Assembly (NCBI GenBank): GCA_947179485.1
Contig: OX359247.1
Location: forward strand, 7,469,060-7,533,059
Source of the DNA: Allacma fusca
Lineage: Eukaryota > Arthropoda > Collembola > Symphypleona > Sminthuridae
Length of the DNA: 64,000 bases
Direction: 5' to 3'
The notes beneath the pieces are model-generated. The model had not been told where the DNA came from, made no database searches, and saw only the letters and a program-made list of their open reading frames with translations. Of the stretch, positions 10,804 to 23,477 are shown in pieces; position 1 is the stretch's first letter; each line of letters begins with the position of its first letter. The translations under genes and the position numbers were made by a program.

Positions 10804-13020
10804 AAGAATAGCTCGTAATAACAAGTTTATGTTATTTCAGTCATGCACGGTTCTCCTCTCTCCGTGAACGGATATTAAGAGAGGGTTTTTAAAAATGAGG
10901 TTACACTTGTCTTTGTAGTGCGATAGTTAAAGTCTGAAAAGTATAACTTGGGTGACAGTGCTAGTTGTAAATAATAATGTTACACTGTATGTGTCTTAGT
11001 TTTGATTTAGTATGCTGTTTATAAAACTTACAGTGACAATTCAGCTAATGAATTTAGTGTAAACACTAATTCATACATCATTCTGAAAATAAGTACAAAT
11101 TTACGTTGCATTTTTTTAGTAATCAAGTAGTATTTAATGAGGGATTAGTTAAAGAGAGTGAGTAATGGTCTTGCTAAACCACTTCCTCCGCAGTTTTATC
11201 GTATTTATTAGATTTATATTAAAATCAGAGACCTGAACATTTATGCTTAATAATGTCGGACCTTTAGGAAATAGTTACGAAATTCTAGAGACTAGTACTA
11301 GATTTGGATGAATTATTTCCTATTATTATTATATTATCACATACAGTTATACAAGCTGTACGAATTTGTAGCAAGTTTATGCAAAAGTACCGGGTGCTGG
11401 GTACGAATTAATATAGGTAATAAAATTATAAAATGTTACCAAAAATCTTAAATTAAGTTAGTATTTGTACTGAAACTCAATTTTAAGTTGAAGACATGTA
11501 CTTTTCAAGACTATATGAATTTAACAGTGCCGTAAAATATTTTTGGAGTTCCGCTTCGGTAGCATTATATATTGTGCACTGTGACGTTCGTTATCGTCCC
11601 TTAGTCTCCAAGAGAACTTCTAATATTTTCGAATTATTAAACAGTAAGATATTTTTCTGTTTGTTTAATATGCTTGATAATTTACTTGGTTCATTACATC
11701 TTTGTTTTTACCAATCTGGACTGGGATCGTAAACAATTTTATATTGTAATGTGTCGTAGATCATGTGCTAGAAGTAACCCAAACGTTTATTACTTCTTCC
11801 AGGGTACAGGAGAAATGAGGCTGATGAATGGTTATCAGAACGGATTTATAAACCACGGTTGACATTATGACTTCGGTTGGTTGACGTAATTTTTCAATCC
11901 ATAAATCAATTTTGGCTGTCGTTTACATATATATTAGTGAATATGCTCACGTTAATGAAAATATTTCATTGCAGCACACTTTGAAACGTGGAATTAGAAG
12001 CTAATAATAAAATTCCAACTTCGGATGGTCGACGTTAAACAGATTTCATGATAACTAAATAAACCTTGAGATGATATTTATTTCATTGGAATCACTGAAG
12101 CCGAGAAGCTTTGTCACGCAAAGAATACAGTGCGAAATGAATTTCGCAAGTCAATTGCAAGCAGGTTTGTTACTATTTTACTCGACGAATAATAATCTTA
12201 TGAAACATCGGTGAAATTGCTCGAATTTGACGGGCACTGGTTTTATTATGTGCAGCTGTAATTCGACTTAGAAGTAAAACTTCTAATAATTTCTAACTAA
12301 TCTATATAGTCACGAATGCTACTCTGAAAATTCATTGTGCACTTCTGATTTCCATGGATGGATGTTCGAGTAAGTTGGAAGGACGAATGAGTTTCAAATG
12401 TGCAATATCTATAACTTATTGTTAGGCATAGCTATTTTTTTAATATCTTCATAATTTGAGCAGAATTCTGCCTGCTTTTGATATTATTTTTCACTCCTTT
12501 CTTAAACTCATTATGAACATTTTAAGGGTCTGTTTTTCCATTGTGCACAACGATCATTTACTGCTACTCTGTTATTATATTATTATTTATGTTATTGTAA
12601 GTAAAATTTAATTTAATTTCAAATCAATTCTCATAATGTATTTTACGTAAGTAAATTATATTGTGTGTGCGATATATGGAGTCTTTGAAAGTTTTGAAAT
12701 GCATAAATGAAAATTTCTCAAGAGTTCATTTGTAATGTTGATCTTAAAAAACCTTTTATATTGGAGTACCGTACGCAGCAGTAAGATTTACCTGTTTATT
12801 TTTTCGGTTCTGTGGGGTTTTGATTTGCAGACTGCGTGTGGGTTTGCCTAAATTATAACCCATTACTTGAACATTCTAAAATAGGCTGATATGAGCTGCA
12901 ATATAATCAGTACAATCTGAATGGTACAATTTGTAGTTGAAACATTACTTTTTAGAAATTATAAAAGTTTCTTCACGAAAGTTTCCTGGTTACAATCAGG
13001 TTTTATTTTTGACTTGTAAC
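10804..13020. other. Intergenic region with a possible MADF-like exon relic
   Basis: This lies downstream of the MADF-like gene. A short open segment at about 12091-12168 reads ITEAEKLCHAKNTVRNEF, resembling LTEAEITRLFNDKVNSLR of the upstream gene, and ends at an AG|GTTTGT donor-like site. Otherwise the stretch is AT-rich with no supported gene. Confidence 0.4.
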
Positions 13021-14362
13021 TAGAGTATGTCGATTGGAAATGCCCTGCTTTTTTTGCCCGCCCAGCTGAAAATGCCCATAATGCCTGCCCACATGCCCAA
13101 TTATTGGACACGTGGGCAACTTTTGAAAATGCCCTGTTTTTGGGAAGTTTGGGAAGGGCAAGTTGTGCATTTTAATGGGTCAAATTCTTTGTGTTAATGA
13201 AAAATAGTTTTTGAGTACCAAAATTGAATCGCTAGCTTAGATTCAGAATATAGATATCATCCAAATGTACAGGAGTACAGCGATAGAATTAATTACAGAA
13301 ACAATGACAGCCAAATAAATTTAATTTCAGTGACATGAGATCATGTAATTTATTACTCTTATGAAAATAAATGTTACAAATACATCACTGAAAGGCGGTC
13401 AAAAATATTATTTTCTTACAGTGAAAATCTCTGAGGCTAAGGGACCAGTCAAATTTTCTACGGTGGTAAAGCTGAATTCCATGCTCTTTTTATTGTACAC
13501 CAAAATTGTTTGCAGTTTGCAGCTTCAAAATAGCATGATTGACATGCAGAATAAAAATATTATGAATCGTAATTCCTGGAAAAATGACTCGAGTAAAAAT
13601 CAATGTACGTCCTCTCACAGGTCCTCCAAAGATTGTTTTTTGCAGTTTTCATATGTGAAAAAAAATTACAGTACGGGTCCAAAGTTTAACAGAAAACACA
13701 TCTCTGATCGACATCAGTAATATGCACACACGTATAGGCGTAAATTCATATGTCCAGCATGCAAGAAGTTCATTTTACGTCATCTGCAGTTTGGCAAAAC
13801 AGTTTCTAGAATAATTTAACTATATGTATAAGCATTGTCATATCATGCACAGGTGTTTCACAAATTCTAATGTCCAATTGGGCATTTCACATCCAAGCGC
13901 ATTTATCTAAACAGTTAAATTAACTTGCATTCGACAACATTAATTATTATTACTGTAAATTATTATTAGCAGTACTTCGTCCACTGTTATTCCACCTTGA
14001 CCCTTATAACTAATTTTTAGGACCTCAACGTGGATCAGTAGTAAATTAAAAATTCAAGCAATAAAAATGTTCCTACATAAACCAAAACCACAGCAATGAA
14101 AATACCCACCAAGGCATTTTCGTGCACTTTTCCTGCAAAATTGTCAAGAGATTTACAAATCAACAGCCGAATTGTATAAATTGTTCAATTTTATTCCACG
14201 ATTTTGCCCAAATTTCCCAATTTGCCCTCGAATGAAAATGCCCAAAATGTCATTGCCCAATATGCCCTATTCTGCCCTTCTCCCCCTCAGACGAAAATGC
14301 CAGGTCATTTTGGGTGGGCAAGTTGCTCAAAATGCCGGCCATTTTCAAATCGACATACCCTA
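13021..14362. mobile_element. hAT-like element with ATGCCC words
   Basis: The termini are TAGAGTATGTCGATT (left) and, reversed, TAGGGTATGTCGATT (right). The flanking 8-mers are CTTGTAAC (13013-13020) and CTAGCAAC (14363-14370), matching at 6 of 8. TGCCC / AATGCCC words cluster just inside both ends. The 119-codon frame at 13361-13720 has no recognisable domain. The same words recur at 57470-57600. Confidence 0.7.
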
Positions 14363-14684
14363 CTAGCAACATCAGTTTAGTATAGTCTTGTCTGGAAATT
14401 ATTTTGATTGCGAAAGTAAATTTAAAGGTTTATTTACTTACCCAATATGTAGTGAATTATTAACTTAAATAATAATAGTAGCGTTTCAAATTCGAACCAT
14501 ACAAGCAAAAAAAATTACTGCACACTGATATTTATACCGTATATGTATGAGCTGTAAATGAAGTCAACATTGATTTTGATGGACTGTCATCAATCTCAAG
14601 TAAAGCATTCGTACTTTTGGAGACTTTGCACTGCAAAGTTTACAGTATGTTATATAAACAACATTTTATACTGTTGTAGTTAGT

Positions 14685-14690
14685 TTTATT
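14685..14690 (-). terminator. Poly(A) signal of the cuticular protein gene
   Basis: TTTATT on the plus strand is AATAAA in the gene's direction, about 100 bp past the stop codon. Confidence 0.5.
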
Positions 14691-14791
14691 ACAAAAATAT
14701 AGTGCTTGAAAGCGATACATTTGCCATAGAAAACTGTACAAATGCGGCATTCACAACAGACTTAGAAACAAGTTAATAAAAAACATGAATT

Positions 14792-16160
14792 TTAGTATTG
14801 ACGTTGTTGTTGTTGTTGACCAGCACCGCTGGCGCCTCCATAAGCTACTTCCTGGGCTGCACCAGGTTCAAAGTTAATGGAGAAAGTTCCGCCATTTCCC
14901 AAGTCAAACTGTCCTTGGTAGGGTCCAGCGGGACCAGCAGGAGTGTAGGGATTGACATGAGAGTGCATTGAACCTCCGAATCCGGAGCTTGCGCCTTGGA
15001 ATCCTTGGTAGCGCCCTTGACCTTGTCCACCATGGGATGGCAAGGATTGTGTGTATTGAGTTTGAGGAGCGCTTTGGTATTGTCCACCAAAGGATTGTCG
15101 TCCAGCATCAGCATCATAGTAAGGAGAAGGAGGATTGTAATTTGGTCTGCTATTGTAAGGACTAGACTGGTAAGGAGAAGGAGCGGGGCTTGCTTGGTAT
15201 TGACGAGCACCTTGATGATGACCACCTCCTTGATGAGCTGCAGAGTAATGAGAAGGGGCACCACCATAGTAAGCTCCAGCTGATGGAGCACCACCACCGT
15301 GTCCACTGTGTCCTCCATGACCGCCGTGGGGTCTGGCAACAACCTCATCCTTAGTCTGAGGAGCAGCAACGTTGGGTTGTCTGGGAAGATGAGCTCCCTC
15401 CGCAACAAAACCGTTCTTTCCAGCAGTGTACTTGACAGTCAAAGGTTTGCCATCAGCACCAATGTAGGAGTAGAATCCTCGGCGAGTACCGTCCGGATCA
15501 ACAGATTCTCCTTGTTGAAGGCCATTGTCAGCAGCGTATTGGAAATTGATGGTTCCGTCGTGGTTCAACTGACGATTATCTTGGAGCAGTTGGGGGTAAG
15601 TAGGCTTTGCCGCAGCAGCACCACCGTGCTGAGCTCCGGAAAATCCTTGGTAAGCTCCACCATGTTGCGAATAAGCTTTATGACTAGGGGCTTCTTCACT
15701 GCTGTAGGCGACTCCAGCATGTTGACCCGCACCAGCATGTTTACCGCTTCCAGAGTAAGGGCCTGCCTTTTGAGCTTTCTGTGCCAATGCAACAGCAACC
15801 ACTGCCAGGAGCTATTATGCAAACAAATATCCGTGAAAACTTAAACCAAACATAATCTTATTTCAACTATAATCTTGCAATCTTGGTCATGGATTTTTCC
15901 AAGTTCAATATCATATTATTTGACTGCACAAATTATTTACCCACACATGCGTGAGCTAGAATTTTTATAAATTAAAGCCACTTAAAAAAATGGCCCAATT
16001 AACTTCAAAATTAAAAAAAATATTTTTAGATAATTATTTTAAATTTAAAACTCTGGTAGATTTTTTTTAAATTATGGTACTGCCCAGTTGTATTTTAAAA
16101 TTCAGCCAAGAAGGCCGAAGAAAGGTTGAATGTATAACTTACCACAATAAAGGGTCTCAT
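14792..16160 (-). CDS. RR-1 type cuticular protein
   Basis: There are two coding exons: 16143-16160 (MRPFIV) and 14792-15811, joined in phase 0 (donor GTAAGT, acceptor ATAATAG), giving 345 residues. The short first exon completes a signal peptide, MRPFIVLLAVVAVALA, so the protein is secreted. Residues about 91-149 are a chitin-binding Rebers-Riddiford domain (chitin_bind_4). They begin DGTINFQYAADNG and contain GFYSYIGADGKPLTVKYTA and NGFVAEGAHLP, which is the RR-1 form associated with flexible cuticle. The N-terminal side (about 20-75) is Gly/Ala/His-rich; the long C-terminal tail is rich in His-Gly, Tyr, Pro, Ser and Gln and ends in a poly-Gln run. A tiny first exon cut inside the signal peptide is typical of arthropod cuticular genes. 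The frame is intact. Confidence 0.93.
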
Positions 16161-16256
16161 TTTAGGAAATTAGCTCCACACAGATGAATGTAAGTATCAC
16201 TGAAATAATTACTTTCAGGCAGTTCAAAGTAAGAAATGCACACAAAGAGAGTTAAG

Positions 16257-16300
16257 ACTGAACACTAAATCCAAGAGCCAGTCGACAGGTTCCTTATAAG
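16257..16300 (-). promoter_or_regulatory. Candidate core promoter of the cuticular protein gene
   Basis: In the gene's direction, TATAAG (16293-16298) is followed by the arthropod initiator TCAGT (16257-16261). The TATA-to-start spacing is about 39 bp, somewhat long, so this is a candidate only. The initiator lies about 100 bp upstream of the ATG. Confidence 0.35.
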
Positions 16301-19300
16301 CGCTGCCGAAGTAAAATGATGTGGATTTTGCACATGTCATGCGGTTTTATAGCGATCTTGGATTTCCACCGCTTCCACTACGGAACCAAATGAGTGCATA
16401 AAAGTGAGCAAGGCATTGTATTCTTTGACCATTTGATACCTCCCCAGAAACGTGCGAACGAACCCTTTTGTGTAATAATGAAAAAATGAAAACACAAATA
16501 TATGCACGCGTGCCGTTTCTACCTTAACGGTTGAGCTCGACAGCTAGAGCAAAAGGTATGCTTATCGCCATAGTGTCTCTCCAAACGTTGCACCTTGCAT
16601 CTCAACGAAATGTTACGTATAGCTGATTTCATTACGATGGATTCATTGAGACAGTAAATTGTAGCATAAAGTTGGAGCCTGGATACATACATAATCCTTA
16701 ATAAGAGATTAAAGAAAAATTCTCCTTTGCAAATGAGACGGCCGGCATCCATAAGAGTATTATATATGTGGATGAAGATAAGCAGGGAGCTACTATAGTT
16801 ACTAGAGATAAGCAATTCATGTGCATGAAACAAAGTCAGTAGTCCATAGCCCTTGAGAAAAACCAGAGAAAGTTTTACGCGAGATACACACTGCAACAAC
16901 AGTTACTATTAAGTAAAAGGACTGACTCTCTGTGCGAGTTAATAAACACAGTTCTTAAACTGTAGTAAAAAGCTTAAGGTTCAATGTACATACATACGGG
17001 AAGCTTGTGAGTATGCTACATTGAAACTGTACGGATGAAGATATTTATTGTTCATTGTATCGTATTTGATTTTAATAATGCACCTCCATTCGCACACGAG
17101 TAAGCAGGGACTAAAAGTAATGGTTAGTGTTGATGTCACTGTACCGTTATTAAAATTAACTTTAACTAAATTGCACGGTACGTTGGTTCAGATTCCATCC
17201 AGTGAGTAACAATCCCTGTGAAATATGAAAACATCTCTACAGAGCGAGCTCATTATATTATCTGCATATATGTACATATGTACTTGCAAAGGCAGTAGTC
17301 ATAGGTCGCAAATAATATCCCAATGGAAAAGCGCGTGAATTCATTCATTTGTTCAGTACAGGTTTATTTACTCTCATGAACCGAACCAAGCGTCGGAAAA
17401 GAAAAACGTAAGATTATTACTTCGAGAAAACAAGCATAATAAATGTGAGGGATCCCCTGAGCCACAAGTAATAGTTGAGTTGAAAGTGGTTTCCTATTTA
17501 TTTCCCTATCTCTGATTAAGATGACATGAGCTTCGGGTATTAGTATTGATACAACTTCACCACTAAAAGCAAAGAGTTGTTGTGGCTTCAAAATTAAAAA
17601 TTTCACATTGTAGACATTAATTTCAGACAAAACATAAAACAGAGCGCATACGCATCACGAACGAATCTTATTTTTAAACGTCGTGCTTTCCTCCGGTGGG
17701 AATGATAACGATCCTACCATTCCTTTCCACTTTGTTTACTCAATTTTAAAACATTTCAAACCCAATATTCCTTTTAGCAATAATGGGTGGAAAAACTGAA
17801 CGGATTGGTAATTAAAATGTGGATCAGTATCTCTGTGAAGCAATACAAACAATGGGAGTCTTGGCAGTAATCTATCTTGTTAATTATGCGGTAGCAAATT
17901 ACTTCGTTAAATTCACTTAGTCTTATGATGTTCCGCGCATTGGTTTTGTTCTTTCTAATAGAGGTGGAAAAAATACAATGCCGATCGCCCTTTGTTTCTT
18001 CTTATTTTTTTACCAACACTTTGTCGCTAATAATGAAACTCAAGTTAATTTGAGGTAAAAATCCCAACAAAAATAGAGCGGATTTTGTAGCACGGTTAAC
18101 AAGTCGTGAAAAATTGCGTGTGTAACAACTGCCTCAACTGCGTTTAAAAATAAGTAAACTTGATGCTACCAGAAGTTCTCATTTGTTCATGGTTTGCAAC
18201 AATGATTTGCACATGCATGCACGAAGTCTCCTCAGGCCTTTGTACGTACATATGGACGTATATGAGAAGAACAAGGAAAACATTTGGGCTGAAGTTGACA
18301 TTTTCATGGCTTAAATTATGACATCTTTCATAACTGTTTACGACTTGCTTCGGTTTGCTAGGAAACTTGTTGTTATCTTCTGTACCAGATCCATAGATAC
18401 ACAGAATATATACATATAGTTCATATTAGATGTAACCGAACCATAGGAATTGTAGGTGAATACATACGCATTGGTTCACTGATTTGTTTCCCTGCGGTAA
18501 ATGCTCAGTGTTGCGAGGCATTCGTTAAATATTATCTATCTCTTTATAAGGGGTATCCGACGGCATTTAGATTTAATACACACTGATTGATACACGGTAT
18601 TTTGAACCTATATAAAATTATATGAATTGAACATATTTTGTATGCATTCAACAAAATTTGTATTATCTTATAGCTCTACTGCTCCTCATATGCAGTTCAG
18701 TAACCAAAATCCTTTGAGAGCCTGGGACGAAAATTTTACATCCCGGAATGGCAGTAATAAGACTATACATAGAGTCAAGTTTCTTGCGAGATTATAGTCC
18801 AAGTAAGTTATGTGTATGCATTAGCGTGGGAAATGTCACGAGTGATTTGTTTTGCGTCCCATTACACGCAGACATTCTCTTGAGACTGAAACACATTTCA
18901 TGTAATACCAGAAGTGATGCGGAGGTGTAGTGTAGAACTTGCGGACACCTTGTAGTGCCTGACACAATCAATAACCAAAAGTAGAACAATCATGTCGAAG
19001 CACCAACAATGCAGCAGTTACAGTGCAATATACCCTATTGGACTGACTTGAAATGTACAATGGGTACAGTACATACAGGTAATTGGCAATTTTGGTATCC
19101 GAACAAAACGCTCATACGGTCTACTAGTACATGTGTGGAGAACATTTGAGGGAGCACCTGACCACTGGCAATTCTTGGAGCAACAGATTCTACTACTAGG
19201 AACATACATACATAATTACATAGATCTAATACAGTAATAATAGTATCATGAAAGTCTCTCATTTCCAAAAAACAAGATAATTAATCTTTTTATAAATTGC

Positions 19301-22300
19301 TAATAATTTTTGAATGCCATTCAGTTACGAAACCCAATGCAGTTTTTACATCAAACTTAACAACCTAGTGGTTAATACATACATCATGCATTCATCCGAA
19401 GGGTATAGGCAGAGATGCAATTTGCACTTTTATTCCTATTTTTACCCTGTGCTGTACATAACGGACACATATAGGGAATAAAACCTGCATGATTTTAGAA
19501 ACAAATGATAATGGAAGGAATTAAGCGTGAAGGTTCTTGTGATCATTGAGCTAACTGTAAGTTTTTTCAATCAAAGCAATATATCTATATGTTCCCTCTG
19601 TGTGTTCACTAACCTTTGATGGTTATTTAATTTCATGTAAGTTCCACTGGCAATGAGCATTGCGGCCACATGGGATGTATATAATTTTTGTAGTATCTCG
19701 ACGAACACGTGCTCTTTTCAATCAACCTCTTTTGAATGAAGTAATTTCGATTTCAATGGAGATGCTCACGCAGGTTTCCTATGGGAACCTGAGATATTAG
19801 ATTATTTTTTACTTTTCAGCAATGTTACATAATTATGTATAATTATACATTAACACTCTGGGACCATTAAGCACCAGGAGTAGCCTGGAAACGGGAAGCT
19901 GTGCTTCAGAATATCTGTAACACAAATAATATTTCATTTCCTATATGGAATTATTACAGGAGATAATTGTGGACAAAGGAGAAATACTTAGTTACGCTAT
20001 TATTATGAAAGGGTTGTCGGGAGTACAAATATTTGCATGTCATGAGGACGGAAGCAACTTTATGCAAAGCAGAGCTGCATAGTACACAGTGACAATCATA
20101 CATTGTTGTTGTGAAATACAATAATTAGTACTATTGCATTGCAACATTCCACTAATTGGAGTAATTCGTATTGACGCTAATTGATCCAACTTTCCATTTG
20201 TCTCAAGGAAACCAACTTCCTGGGTTTACAATAGTTGATACTTCATCCATACAAAATACATATACGTATATAGCCACACGTACATAATTATATCTGTACG
20301 TATGTATGTATGGACTCAAATCTTGATGATTATTTTCTCATGCTTTTAGAGGCATGCTCTACGTACACGCTCTCCACGCTTTTTCCTAATAATACTCCCT
20401 TCTCCTTATCTTGATTTCCACACCAAATTATTCTGTCCATACCTTTGTTTTAATAAAGCCCAGTACATATAGTGTACTGGTGTTTGCAAATGCGAAAACA
20501 AAATCATATCTTATACTTTTGGTAAAACAACCCAATTAGTCCCATCCAAACCAAATGGATGGACACTGTATCAAGCAAATTGCCCATTTAGCCAAACAGA
20601 TGTAAAACCCGATTTACAAGATAGATTTTCGATTTCTCTATGATGTAATTACTGGGGGGAAGACTTTGACCAGTATCAAGAGCAACCGCTGTGAGTGAGT
20701 ACTCATTAATGTCATTAACCATAATAATAATTTAGCTTATTAGAGAGAGGTTTAGGTTGAGCTCAAAAATTTTTTATCTATATTTCTACAGATCTTGAAA
20801 TTATTTATCCATTTTAGATCCTTCAGAGATATAACTCACTGTAGGTATAAATGTGTGTCTATCTTCCCTTGTATCCCCTATACTCTCCGCTTGTTCGTCA
20901 TGTAATGGCTTGGGTCCGTCAAGTGTGAAAATGGTAAAAAGTATCAGTGTGCTTATACTTAACCATGGAAAACTAAGTGTGAGAAAACCATTTAATGTGC
21001 TTTATGTTCTGATGACCTGATACAATCTATATGTAGCTGTAAAATTAAGTGCACAATTTGAGGTTTGCCGTAGACACGTATCTTTGGTTGGCATGAGTGC
21101 ATTATTTGAAATGATTTTTTTGGCAATTACCATTCAAATAACAAATAATTTTCAGTTTCTGAATTAATAGCCGCTTTCTTTTGCGTTTTGATGGTCTTAA
21201 TTGCGTGGCGTAGATCTGAACAGATCTCTGTGGGGGAGAAATAAAAAGCGTTGAGACAATATAATGGGATGATATAATTACATATACACTATATTGCTTC
21301 AATTGATCGATGGTTCACCTCATTATTAAGTCATATAACTGTCAGTTATATTCAATAGTTTTTAGTTCAAGTTTCAGTCAATGTAGACATAAGCCCGTGC
21401 TTACTATTCAGGGTAAAAAACTTTTACGATGAGAAAAATACTGCTATTAAAAAATTCTAGGTAGAATTTTTATCTTTGGCAAAGGAAGGTCAGTATATAG
21501 CGAATAATATTATGACTTTTTGCCTATGTGTGAAAATGTTTGTACGCCTTTTGGCTCGAACAACATATTTAAAAATATACAGTAAAACATATGTCTAGAA
21601 GTGTATGTGTGCATTCGTACATGCAAACATAAGCAAACATGTTCAATGCAGTACCTTCGGCACAACATCGTAGAAATATTTTAGTAGTAAAAAATGAGCA
21701 AGTTCACAAATCGATTTTCATATTTCTGTAAAACATACATATGTAATATATGTAAATATATGTAAATGTGAAAATATGTACATGTAAAGAAACAATGGTA
21801 ATTTGAAAATCAAAATCAACTGAAATCTTATCCCGATGTATGCAAGAATAAAACTACAGATAACTCACAATCAGTTGGAGCAAAAGGATACAGTATTCAT
21901 CAAACAATAAACAGCAGGTTGTGGGTTTAACATATTAAAAGTTATTTTTTTAAATTATTTTGTCTCTACAATATTTTCAAACTCATGTAGGATTGGAAAA
22001 AATAGCCCTATAAGATATATCGAGACTGAACGTGATATATTTTGTTAAAAATAACCTCCTAGGGCCTTCATTACCCCGTAGTATATCTTTCCCAACCAAC
22101 CAATGAATATTATTGGGATGCTCGGCAAGCGTTTGCAGCTTCAATTTCTAAATATCATAATTTGTACAAATATTGTAAGTAAGTGTTTAGCTAGAAAAGC
22201 AAAATAAAACAAAAGTCTTCATCATATTATGCGATAAATGATACGACAAAAAGCAAACAGTTTGGGCCCAAACAAAAACGGACGAAATTTTCTCAACCAT

Positions 22301-23136
22301 TTTTTTGCTCGTATGTAAATACGTACATAGTGCATTCTGCAAATGAATAGGATATATTCACAGCAATAACTTCAGAAGATTCCTGCATTTCAAGACCAAG
22401 AGAATGCTACTGTAAATTAATGTATATCTAGTCTCAGAGTTTGTCGTTTTAATAAACGAAATTAATTACTACGTGAATTAAAGCAAAGAATTTCCAAACA
22501 AATTGAACTAATATTTGTTCTTCTTCAAATAGCCAGAACGTTGGCTGAGCTGTCAAATCGTACTACTCCTTTGAAGAAATAATACTGTATAGTTCTGTGT
22601 ATGTTCAATGCTAAAAATTTTGGGGTAAAAGCTGGACGGGTTTTAGACAAATGGTTAAACTACTAAAAGTATGTAACAATAACTAATTTCTCAATTATTA
22701 TTTCAAGTTCTTCCTTCGCGAATGTGACAATAATAATAAATTATTTCTAAATTTAGAGTCCTAGTAATTACATAATAATTTATGGACAAGAAATTTAATT
22801 GAGACAGATGTACATATATGGTATATGTATGTACCTTCATTAAATAATTTTCCATCAGTGTTAATTCGTTGCTTTCCTATAACAAAACTTAAAAATATGA
22901 CTGGAGGAGAAACCTGGGTTTCGATTTTATGTTTCAGAAATAAAATGTGTTAATGAAACAAATTGAATTGAGTTGAAAAAAATCTTTCAAAATTGTCGTA
23001 CCCAGAGAACATTCATTACTGTGTGCTATTCGTGCAAATAACTTCAATTAAAAATTAACTTGAATGTAAAATCTGTTTACTGAAAGTTCCTTTTTTAAAG
23101 TTAAAAAGTTACTCTACGAAATATGTACTACAAAAT
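16301..23136. other. Long intergenic region, no supported gene
   Basis: About 6.8 kb of AT-rich sequence with scattered ACATAC / TATGTA microsatellite tracts (for example 17262-17285, 20222-20312, 21720-21785). The open frames in it lack coding character, splice context and recognisable domains. It could include distal regulatory sequence, which cannot be read directly. Confidence 0.45.
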
Positions 23137-23308
23137 CACTGTCAAATCTGTATATAACGTGTGCTTACGGGACGGCTAATTTTTTTACGTATTAAAGATT
23201 TTTTCGGTTATACTCCTTAAACATTACATATACGGACTTGGGACGGTCAAATTGTAAGTTATATGTATAATATCCGTTATATCCTTACGCTGTAACGAGA
23301 TTTGACTG
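23137..23308. mobile_element. Small inverted-repeat element with 12-bp flanking repeat
   Basis: The ends are CACTGTCAAATCTG and, reversed, CAGTCAAATCTCG. The perfect 12-mer GTACTACAAAAT ends at 23136 on the left. On the right it lies at 23308-23319, overlapping the element's last base. A duplication this long would suit a Mutator-like element; the termini also resemble degenerate pogo-type ends. Confidence 0.5.
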
Positions 23309-23477
23309 TACTACAAAATATTTTTTTATCAATGGTTGCCTACATACTTAAAGCCCGATACATATATACCGGTTACGTGCACTAGTGTCGTTACAAGTTA
23401 CAATGTAGCAGTTAAAATAGATGGTAATCTTTGTGACTCTTTAGCTTTTCCCGAACACATCTTTTGAAAATAAATAC

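Noticed and set aside
10840-10895. Hairpin CCTCTCT...AGAGAGG after the MADF-like gene as a regulatory RNA structure
   Set aside because: The stem is only 7 bp with a long loop and has no compensatory or comparative support.
11803-11863. Final exon of the MADF-like gene after the TTCTTCCAG acceptor
   Set aside because: A better in-phase last exon exists at 10672-10803, with a pyrimidine-rich acceptor and protein-like sequence ending in TAG.
14845-15844. Several long open frames on both strands over the cuticular gene
   Set aside because: They are shadows caused by the repetitive Gly/Pro/Gln-rich coding sequence of the real minus-strand gene.
16519-16899. 126-codon minus-strand frame upstream of the cuticular gene
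   Set aside because: No domain, no splice partners, and composition like the surrounding AT-rich DNA.
20540-20565. Third Helitron-like hairpin (CCATCC...GGATGG)
   Set aside because: The stem is short and AT-rich and is not followed by CTRR at the right spacing.
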